Below are positions 1 through 8,416 of a stretch of 63,024 nucleotides of DNA, in pieces (the first letter of the stretch is position 1; each line of letters starts with the position of its first letter). The stretch is from Fragilaria crotonensis (lineage: Eukaryota; Bacillariophyta; Fragilariophyceae; Fragilariales; Fragilariaceae): assembly GCA_022925895.1 (NCBI GenBank), contig JAKSYS010000349.1, positions 1 to 63,024 of the forward strand, read 5' to 3'. The translations under genes and the position numbers were made by a program. The notes under the pieces were generated by a model, which worked only from the letters and a program-made list of their open reading frames with translations, was not told where the DNA came from and made no database searches.

Positions 1-1308
1 ACTTTTGCAATTCCTTCAGTTCTTGTGCCAGTTTCTGCTCCGCATCCTTAATTTCCTTGTCACTGCGCTCCTTGGTCTTGGCGAATTCTTGTTTCTTAGC
101 CTCTAACGCCTTAATTTCCTTTTCTTTCAACAAGAACCTTGGCTTTTCCTCAGCTGCCTTTTGGCCGCCTTCTTCTGTTCTTCTAGCTTCTTTTTCAAGG
201 CTTCCTGCGACTTCTTCTCTTGTTCAGCCTTCTTTTGGCAGCCTCCTTAGCCTTCTTGGCAGCGGCCTTTGCCTTCTTATCAGCTTCCTTTAGCTTCTTG
301 TTCCTTCTTCTTGCGTTCCTTCCTTCGCGTCCTTGGCCTTGGCGTCCTTCTTAGCCTGCTCCGCTACTTTCTTGTTGTATTTGTCAAGGTTCTGTTCGGT
401 CTTCTTGACGAGCTTTTGGGTGCTGTCCAATGCCTTTTGTGCGGAAGTCTGCTGAGACAAGGCCGAGCTCAGGTCCTGGCGGTCTTGGAACGAGCATCAC
501 GCGCCGATTTCAATGCGGCTTCAGCTGACTTGAGGGCTTCCTTGGAGTCGGCTGTGGATGGGTGGTTTGTGAGCAAAAAGAGAATGACACAATGTCGATG
601 AATCTAGCGTGGATTCTGGGGTTTTCAACGGAACGTACCAACTTTAAGGGCTGCGGAATTGATCAAGGCTGGATTGGTCGTTGGGGCTGCTTTCAAAGAA
701 GTCAACTTGTCGTTGTTCTGTATCAATGCTTTCTTGGCGTCAGTAACCTTGGCTTCGGCAGCCACCGCAACAGATACGGCCTTGTCATCAGCAGTGGTTG
801 CTGCGACGGTTTTCGTCGTGGAGGCCAATGACTTTTGCGCCAGGTCAAGTCCCATTTTAGCATCAAGGACCGCGCGTTTTTCGGCCGGGATTGCAGGTTC
901 CACCTTTTTGGCCGGAGTTGGCGCTGGCGTGGTCACCTTCTTGACAGTCTTTGTCTCGACCTTGGGAGCTTGAACGGAAGCGGCAGCTGCATAGGAAAGA
1001 GGAGGCAGAGAAGATGTCGCCAAGACTGTCATGGTCAAGAATGCAGCAGCTTGCTTTGCCATGAATGTGCCTTTGTTGTCGTCGTTGGCGTAATTCGCGA
1101 CGTTGTTGCTGATTCCTGAATCTTCTTGCAGGTACGAATGCTCAATCTCATTATCATCGGAGAGAAGCGCGAGAACAATTCCTTGATGGCGCTCTCGCTG
1201 ATTCTGATCCACATGCTGTCGAAGCATCAAGGTGGAAGGGGAAGGAGGAACAAAGGCAACGGCAACGCCTGCCGACAGGACAAGGAGAGCGACACGTTGA
1301 AAAATCAT
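1..1308 (-). CDS. Plastid-type Ala/Lys-rich coiled-coil protein, 3' end outside window, frameshifted
   Basis: The ATG at 1308 opens a hydrophobic signal peptide that ends in AVAFVPP, which fits the AxF motif of diatom bipartite plastid leaders; a second hydrophobic stretch follows near residues 83-108. Exon 1 (639-1308) then becomes Ala/Lys-rich helix. A donor GTACGT begins at 638 and an acceptor CAG ends at 552, giving an 86-base phase-1 intron. Downstream the minus strand codes a long charged coiled coil (for example LDSTQKLVKKTEQ and EIKDAEQKLAQELKE) that runs off the left edge. The frame breaks at about 480-490, 290-310, 235 and 150-190 by single bases, yet coiled-coil content continues in the shifted frames. 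This suggests either indel errors or a recent pseudogene. No enzymatic domain is seen; a structural role in the plastid is a guess. Confidence 0.6.
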
Positions 1309-2606
1309 GATGAGTTTTAAGCGATTCGTTTGCTTACTTATTAGGCGTCTATTGGATGCGGCTCCTTTTGGTGATATGTAATGTTGTATCTATCGTTTGC
1401 CTTGGATCGAAAAGAGTCTGGAGTCCAAGCAAGGGTCGACAATTTACGGTCAGTGAGATGCAAGCCTCCTGCGTGCAAAGTGTACGTTTGCACTTGGAAG
1501 CTGCCACTCTAACGTCTGCAGGGGCAGATATGGGACCACTGAGTCACTGCTTTTGGGTTTAACGGTTTCCACAAAATCTAACCCTCATCCAGTAATGACG
1601 CTGCGTGGGACCATCCTGTAGACTATAGAGCATATGTGACACGCGTAGGCCAAAGAAAACACGGAATCTTTCATCATTGGCATGTGTACTGTGTACATGG
1701 TATTTAGCATTTAGCCCTGGGCCGCCACTCGTATACGACGGCGGCATTTGCGGATTTTTTTCTACCTGTAAAAATGCCGCCATTCGTACACGATAGTAAT
1801 GCCGCCACTTTGACATAGGTCTAGTACAGCAGGGCAGCATTACTCATCGTGTACTCCGGCATTACTACTTAGTATTGTCGTACTGGATTACTTGGCAGTA
1901 TGCCGCAGAACAGCACTCGAGTACTGTACTACTCGGAGTACAGTATGGTACGAACTTGACAATGAACAACATCATAAATGACTCCGAGCTCCGATTTCAC
2001 TCTTCGTTGATGTCCCAGCCGATTATTATGCTATCGTCAGCACATGACTGCATGTAGGTTGAACGAAGCTTTCCGTACTTCTTTTTCACACAGGAAGTGC
2101 CTCTGTTGCTGAGATGAACGATCCAGATGGAAGATCCGACGGTTCGCTAACAACTACATGCAACATCCGATGATAGAAGGCACCCAGCCATGGAGGTCCT
2201 GGCTGGCGACAAGCCCCGTCGTCTGTTCTGTTTAACACGTTCACCACGTTCAACACGCCCCATTGCAGCTGGGTCCTTCATTTATTCCATTTGAGAATTC
2301 ATCTTGACATCACTTTCGAATCATAAATCATTGCATTTTCTTTGCTTCTTGCCATGAACTCGAGCTCAGCTTCCGTATCGTCCACTGCGAGCACAGTAAG
2401 AGTCAACAATCGTGAGTTGACGTCGTCAACCGATGTAAGCATTTTCATGTTGGACTTTTGGTCGTTTCTTTTTTGTCCACGTTACTGACTGAATTGTCAC
2501 GATCTTTGATCTTCGCGACCTGGCATTGTTGTTTGGAACCACAAAATTGTATCTGCTCTTACTTGTTCATCGGAAAAGGCCATCGGAGTCATGAACAATA
2601 CGTCGG
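1309..2606. other. Intergenic, no gene recognised
   Basis: No convincing coding sequence on either strand. Between about 1720 and 1860 the motif GCCGCCACT / GGCGGCATT recurs in both orientations (for example near 1722, 1738, 1782 and 1800), giving a small inverted-repeat-rich patch that may be a transposon scar. Confidence 0.4.
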
Positions 2607-3206
2607 ATGCTCCTTAGTGCAGTTATGCTTTACAATGAGAGTGCTGCTAGTTCATTGGCAAATGCCATCGCTGTCATGGACGAGATGGCGGAAGGTGCTG
2701 GAGCAACCGAAGGTTCACTCGGCAACGAGACGTTTTTCTTTCTTTCAGAGACCAGCACTGCTCTGTCCACTGTCGAACGAACAGACAGTGGAGCTGGTTC
2801 TTTTTTCCGGGCTTCCACTGATGGCGCTGACGGTGTGAATGGTGCCGACGGTGTAGACAGTGTGAATCGTACCGACGGTGTTAATGGTGCCAACGGTGCT
2901 GATGGCGCTAATGGTGCTAATGGGGCTAATGGCATTAATGGTGCTCCTGGTGCTCCTGGTGCTACCGGTGCTACTGGTGCTACTGGTGCTATGGGTGCTG
3001 ATGGCGCTCCTGGTGCTCCTGGTGCAAATGGCGCTAATGGCACTAATGGCACTAATGGGGCTAATGGCATAAATGGTGCTCCTGGTGCGAATGGTGTCAA
3101 CGGTGCTTATAGTGCTGTGACTGGGATGGCACTAATGGCGTTCCTTGCTTTCTTGGCTCTTGCTTTCTTGGCTGTGATCTTGGTGATTCTACTGAGGGTT
3201 CTCTAA
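2607..3206 (+). CDS. Collagen-like Gly-X-Y repeat protein
   Basis: A 199-codon ORF opens with ATG at 2607. After a Ser/Ala/Glu-rich head of about 70 residues, residues from about 70 to 168 are a nearly uninterrupted Gly-X-Y tract (NGA, DGA, PGA, TGA types) made of 9-base units. Such tracts form collagen-like triple helices and occur in bacterial, viral and algal surface proteins. The annotated end is a strongly hydrophobic run (ALMAFLAFLALAFLAVILV) that could be a membrane anchor. However, from about 3117 a shifted frame reads DGTNGVPCFLG and continues Gly-containing repeats past 3206, so the hydrophobic tail could be a frameshift product. No signal peptide is evident at the chosen start. Function unknown; surface or matrix role is inference. 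Confidence 0.5.
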   Translation: MLLSAVMLYNESAASSLANAIAVMDEMAEGAGATEGSLGNETFFFLSETSTALSTVERTDSGAGSFFRASTDGADGVNGADGVDSVNRTDGVNGANGADGANGANGANGINGAPGAPGATGATGATGAMGADGAPGAPGANGANGTNGTNGANGINGAPGANGVNGAYSAVTGMALMAFLAFLALAFLAVILVILLRVL

Positions 3207-3639
3207 TAGATCTGATAGGCGAGGGTCTAAGCTTGCACCAGGCATGGCTTGGGCAAGGAACTAAACTGTCATCGGTCATTGGTTGGGCAATGATGGCGCT
3301 TAGACCTTAGACTTAATTTGCTTGTAAGGAACCATCATTGAGGAAGCCAGGATGAATCTCCCAAAAATAGCGGAGGACGCTACTGATGCACTTTTGATAA
3401 ACTCGAGAGCAACATGACCGTGACTCGCTCTTGTTGTATGGCTATTGTCGATGTGCAACTGAACCGCGACTGAAAATGGGGTAGCGTACGGTGCGATGAT
3501 GAACAGTAGTTCTCATGTGGGTAACCACTATAAACATCGCATTCTTCTCTTCGTGGGTGATGAGCATCTTAGGTTTGCAAGTGAAACACCCATGACGGAA
3601 CGTAAGAGACGTCTACAGTATCATCATTATTGTGCCTAT

Positions 3640-4170
3640 CCCCGATAAGGGTTGCGTCGCCATCATTATTCTGTTATTCTGGATATTTACATCAACCCTC
3701 ATGATTCAATGGAACAAGAAGCACACCCGAATGGCATGCATACATCGCCCACAACAGAGCTGTCCGGCCAAATTCACATGTTGCATTTACAAGTGCCTCT
3801 TGTCGCTCTTCAAGAGGTCAGCAACCTCGTTGTGATTTCCCTGTTTGGCGTTCAAAATACTACACCGATTCCGCTCCTCATACTTGCCACGTCTGTGGCC
3901 TTCCTCCTCGCGATGCCTAGTCCTCAAGACCCCACTCAAGTTGCATGACTTCCTCCAAGAGACGAATGACCTCCGACTCGCCCGTCAAGCTTGCCCCAAT
4001 TATAGCCATGTTGCCGTATTCACCTTTCACATTCACATGCACCCTGCCTTCATTCAATAAAGCACAGACTACCTTCAAATACGACATGCACGCCGCTGTC
4101 CCCCGTGCCGCAACTTTCGCCATTTTCAAAGGTCGCTCTGAAGGCATAGATTCCATCATCACTGCCGTTC
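3640..4170 (-). pseudogene. Degraded ankyrin-repeat fragment
   Basis: On the minus strand, 4162-3917 reads through KVVCALLNEGRVHVNVKGEYGNM, which has the ankyrin spacing VVxALLN...VxVNVK also used by the intact ankyrin gene at 55763-57424. Further ankyrin-like pieces (NEVADLLKS, VDVNIQNN) lie in other frames down to about 3640, with stops between. This is a decayed member of the local ankyrin family. Too broken to make a product. Confidence 0.5.
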
Positions 4171-4503
4171 TTGACAGAGTAGAGAGTTTGCGCTGGTCGT
4201 TCTTTGAAGCTCCTGTTCCGGACGCACGAAACGAAGCCTGACTTCGGTTTTCCAGAAGGAAGAAGCGTTTCTGATTTCGAAACTCAAGGCATGGCTGCCT
4301 GATGGAGTGTTCCCGGACGGCGATGTACTCAAAACATAACTTCGTTTGCCACTTGCAGTGTTGTCTGTCCCCATACGACGCAGAGCGTGGCCAATTCAGT
4401 CAATCCACGTATAATCACGTTTCCTTGCATAAATGATACAACCCGAAGCTACAGGTAGTGAACCGCGTTCACTAAAAAGCTCCTTTGGGTATCTTTGCCG
4501 TGA

Positions 4504-6192
4504 CTAGCGTTCCGCGCAAGGGGGAGTTCGAATTTTACAGACCGAAATGGCAATATCATCGCGATAGCGACTGTCAAAGCTCGCTCGTTGCCAGCCATCG
4601 GCTGCAGTCGATATCAGCTTCTCACACGCAGTCAGCAAGTGCTCGCCACTGTCCTGACACAAACTCGGAACCAAGAATCTTGCAATTCCTTTCGGATTCA
4701 GAATATCCATCATTCCGTCTGACGCAGAGACTGCGAAGATATGAACGTCATCGACTGGTGATTCGGAGGGTCGATTAAAGGAGAACATATTCATAACACT
4801 GCCTGAGGCTGCTTTCCTCATTCGTTCCTGAATCAACTCTTCCAAATCGATGACATCAATAGTAGGATCAGGAATCACACCGTACTTACCAACATCGCGG
4901 TCACCGATCGATCTAGACATTGCAATACCTGTTTGATCGCCCGTCACAGGATCCGTAAATAACACACGCGACGATCCTCCACCAATGGGGACCCACACTT
5001 TTCCACCCATTGCCTCGACACGGGCTCTTTCATCCGGGAGACTTGGTTTGTCTTCTCGTGTAATGTATACAACGTCGGTTGTTCTTGATGATGAATGGTG
5101 AACACAAAGAAAGGTTGGCGAATCGCCAGTGTTGGCAAAGTACAGTTTCTTCCCCAACTGTAGCATGACGGATGCGGTGCAACCGCCGGATTCGCCATGC
5201 GGTGCCGTCCTGTCCAATTCTACAAATGTTTCATGCAGGGCAGTGACAACGACTTCTCCTTGTTGCGCTTCCGTGAGATCATCGGTAAGTCGCTCTGACA
5301 ATTTGCTTGCCAACATTTTGGGAAGTTCGGACAAACAATACTCTGACACGAGCTCACCATCAGTCGCGTGGCCGTCAAACACTCCCATGAGACGGCGGGC
5401 CTGGAGATCATCGGTGGCTCCAGAGGCTGCACCTTTCTCTTCTCCGAGGAACGATGAGATGACGAACGAGCGATCTTGATTTATTTGATCTTCAAGTGCT
5501 CCGCCCTTGAAACCAGTAAGAGTTAGAGTCGCCTTGTTTTCGTCACCTGTAGACTGTAGTTCTTGCAAGACTTGTTGAGTAGTGGCTTCAGATTTGAGTT
5601 TTTGCTTGGATTTGTTGCGAAGCTTCTGAAGTGCCTGTTGTACAGGAGTGTATAGCATATCTTGGGGTGTAAGAGGGCATCCATAAGTGGGACAGAACTT
5701 CTTCTGTGCCGCAGCAGCCTCGGAAGAAGCAATTGGTATCTGGCTCTGAAAAGCCGCAGTCGTTCCAGCCGCTAGCGCAAGGAATAGAGGCAGAGGCGCA
5801 GAGTATGGCAATGGCAATCTTGGCATCTTTGTGACACTGGGAATGAGAAAACTCGACAAAAGCATCATGTTGATTGTAGGAACGACAATGTTGAGCACAG
5901 GGTCGATGCTGTTTTCATGACTCAGCGAGTTCTGCGTCCATTCACGTTTGACTTTGTAGCATATTTCGGGTGTGAATCTCGAGGCCTCCGGTGATAAAGG
6001 CAAGTGGCGAGCATAATTTGTCGCATTCGCACTCCCATGTTGACGAAACGATTGTCTGCTTTCGACATCATTGTCACCAGCATTCGCAACTGAAAATGTA
6101 GCAGCCATTGACCCGGCGAACGCTCCCCCTGCGACAAGATTTGTCATATTCCAACGAGAAGGTCTTAGATTAGATAGTAACGATTGGAACAT
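4504..6192 (-). CDS. PP2C-type serine/threonine phosphatase
   Basis: 562 codons from ATG at 6192 to 4504. The C-terminal ~360 residues form a PPM/PP2C domain: LMGVFDGHATDGE (metal-binding Asp-Gly), GGCTASVMLQLGKKLYFANTGDS, the block REDKPSL...ARVEAMGG, MSRSIGDRDVGKYG, FAVSASDGMMDIL and a terminal RDDIAISV. It should remove phosphate from Ser/Thr in a Mn/Mg-dependent way. Two details are unusual: canonical DGHGG is DGHAT, and the usual last DN is DD. The N-terminal 122 residues are poorly structured. A second Met at 5826 (residue 123) begins a strong signal peptide ending in TTAAFQS, a plastid-type AxF leader, so translation may start there instead (440 residues). Single exon; intact. Confidence 0.85.
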   Translation of the reverse strand: MFQSLLSNLRPSRWNMTNLVAGGAFAGSMAATFSVANAGDNDVESRQSFRQHGSANATNYARHLPLSPEASRFTPEICYKVKREWTQNSLSHENSIDPVLNIVVPTINMMLLSSFLIPSVTKMPRLPLPYSAPLPLFLALAAGTTAAFQSQIPIASSEAAAAQKKFCPTYGCPLTPQDMLYTPVQQALQKLRNKSKQKLKSEATTQQVLQELQSTGDENKATLTLTGFKGGALEDQINQDRSFVISSFLGEEKGAASGATDDLQARRLMGVFDGHATDGELVSEYCLSELPKMLASKLSERLTDDLTEAQQGEVVVTALHETFVELDRTAPHGESGGCTASVMLQLGKKLYFANTGDSPTFLCVHHSSSRTTDVVYITREDKPSLPDERARVEAMGGKVWVPIGGGSSRVLFTDPVTGDQTGIAMSRSIGDRDVGKYGVIPDPTIDVIDLEELIQERMRKAASGSVMNMFSFNRPSESPVDDVHIFAVSASDGMMDILNPKGIARFLVPSLCQDSGEHLLTACEKLISTAADGWQRASFDSRYRDDIAISVCKIRTPPCAER

Positions 6193-6860
6193 GATACCTG
6201 GTAAACGATCGGGTAGAGGAGATCTATTTGTAAGAGGTGAAGCGTGTTGCTTGTTAGATTAGGAAAGGAACTCGACTCCTCGTGTATTGAAACAGATAAA
6301 GAGTATGAATGATACTTGTAGACAAGTATACTCACGCGGGGATGCTGTTCTGTAGACCAAGGCAGAGTACCGGTAACGACAGGGCGGGGATTCTCAATTT
6401 AGTCGCCAGCCGACAGACACTGGTTAGATTCTCTTACGTCGATTATTCTGACATCATTCGCCCAGATGCAAAAATCAGGTGACGAAGGAAACGTGGTTAG
6501 ATGACAGTGTCATGATGACATGCCTGCTTGCGTCAGCCTCCTCAAGAGTAGAAACAGATCCCAACCGTCTGCACTTCCCATCAACTTCAATAAAACAAAG
6601 AAACCAGGATGTGCTATTCAATTTGTTCGTACGGTCATATGTCATACAGTGCACAGTAACATTTGATGAACATTTCTCGCGTCATACTCCGTAGCAACAA
6701 ACACACACACGCACACACACAAAGCAAACTTAAAAAGGAGTATCATACACTTGTAGGATATGTTTACTTCATACACTCATACTTCATACTTCATACTCCA
6801 TTCACCGAGTGCATGCGTAAAGCGACTTCGACCGGAGATGGGCTGGGGAGAAAGTGGTAA
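6193..6860. other. Intergenic with simple repeats
   Basis: No gene seen. A CA/CGCA microsatellite lies at about 6699-6722 and a short array of ACTTCATACTC-like repeats at about 6766-6800. Confidence 0.4.
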
Positions 6861-7647
6861 ACTCCCAAGGATTCATTTCATTGCGGGTTTCCCAAACCAG
6901 GGAAGGAAGTTGAGGCATACCATGCACTAATGGAAGAGGCCTACTTCGATGAGTACGCAAGGAAAACATTCCATCCTTTGTGGGGATGCTACCGGTACCA
7001 GGTAGATAGCAGAGCATCACAAGTTTCGCGCGACACTCGTTGCTCTACCAATATTTTTTACAGCATTGTTCTTTTGTCACGCAGTCTGAACAAATCCACC
7101 AGTCCTTGGTAATCTGGTCCAATCGATACAGAATGCATGCGCGTGTTGGAAGACGTAGAAGAAGAATGCAGGCAAAGAATCGTCCCAGCGGCACGATGAT
7201 AACGAGACAACTGAAACCCATGAGCACGTTTACATGGACGTTGAAGATATGCTGGAAAGTATCAAAGGTGGTTCGCTCATTCATATTCACACATCGGAGA
7301 CAATATCCATCGAGTCACCTTCCTTTGACAGTCCTCAACATGTTGTCGCCCTCGAGGTAAAAGTAAACGGTGAAGCATCCGAAATCCGACTGACTACCAG
7401 GTTGCATCTGCGATACTTGGAGCCATCCATGTCATCCGAACGATCCGTCCAATTTCAAATTCCACATTCTATTTTGTGGAATGGCCGAGGTGCCACGCCT
7501 CATCCCATTATATTACCTCATGTGACGACTGGGTCGGCGGGAGATGCACGAATCGTCACTGGGGTGTCAATCTTGAGCAGTCTCGTGGGAGCATTCATCC
7601 TTCTCCTACATTTGTGGAGATTGTCACGCCAGTCGTCGGGAACATGA
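6861..7647 (+). pseudogene. PIG-X/PBN1-like GPI mannosyltransferase accessory subunit, frameshifted
   Basis: The part from 7198 to 7647 reads EHVYMDVEDMLESIKGG, then ISIESPSFDSPQHVV, then LTTRLHLRYLEPS and ends in a C-terminal membrane segment (SSLVGAFILLLHLW). This order (VDP-like block, ESP block, HxRYxxP block, VPxG-like turn, one transmembrane helix) is that of PIG-X, the ER partner of the first GPI mannosyltransferase. The preceding segment 7137-7194 (RVLEDVEEECRQRIVPAAR) is in another frame, joined by a one-base shift at about 7192-7198. No signal peptide could be joined. An unassigned coding-like stretch at 6861-7020 (GFPKPGKEVEAYHALMEEAY) may or may not belong to it. Assignment rests on motif order only. 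Confidence 0.5.
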
Positions 7648-7914
7648 TGACGATGTTACTGCATGCTACGGGTTACACGCATCGTAGGCTGCTGCTGCAA
7701 CTGCAATGCTCGCATCATTTCGGATACTCTATATGGTACTCTGTGGGAGAAGGGGATTGCCTGACGTGTAGTGGATACTGGATTAGGTGATAATACAGTC
7801 TTGATTCGGAGGATACGCCGAAACGTTCTCCAGCATGTTACAAAACAAAAATGTTTTCATCAATCTCATGGCAACTACTAGCATAGCAATATCGTAGTCA
7901 GTTGGAGAATACCA

Positions 7915-8250
7915 TCATTCATGAACGGCAACGTCACCACCAACAAGAACCCCAGCTCCTACACACAACAACAACTCACGTCCAATCGCTGCAATGACTG
8001 GAGGTGTGACCGCATTTCCGATTGCTTGACATAGTTGAGCGTCATCCACAATTCCTCCATGCACTGGAAAGTCCTCGGGAAATCCCATGAGTCGCCAATC
8101 CGTCCAATTTGTGACAGACAAATGTCGACGACAGACTTCCCACTCGGTGGTACTGGGATATCAGTGTGGGGGCCTCGGCATCCAAACGAAATGCAAGCGT
8201 TTTCCATGACGCTGTTCGGGAGGCAGCACCGCCATAGACCACTCACCTTT
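7915..8250 (-). pseudogene. C-terminal remnant of a C5 DNA cytosine methyltransferase
   Basis: Minus strand from about 8180 reads TEWEVCRRHLSVTNWTDWRLMGFPEDF followed by AQLCQAIGNAVTPPVIAAIG at about 8040-7980. The first block is the region after the target recognition domain (R..MGFP), and QAIGNAVTPPVI is motif X, which completes the S-adenosylmethionine site in this family. The catalytic PCQ and ENV motifs are absent from the window, and an in-frame stop (TGA) lies upstream at about 8164. It is therefore a truncated gene, not a working enzyme. Related full enzymes methylate cytosine C5 in DNA; a restriction-type origin versus a eukaryotic DNMT cannot be told from this tail. Confidence 0.65.
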
Positions 8251-8416
8251 CCGCCAAACGGCTTCTGTAGGATCTTTCACCCCCTTCATCAATTGTTAAT
8301 TGCCTCGTTTGAGGGAGATTCTGAAGATGACTCCCTTCATTCAGATTCATCTACAAGGTCGCCCCCGGCGTAGTTAAGAGTTGTATAGAGTCTATAAAGT
8401 GAGGCATCACGATTTG

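Noticed and set aside
2630..3100. Minus-strand Pro/Ala/Leu repeat frame
   Set aside because: Antisense shadow of the collagen-like Gly-X-Y tract.
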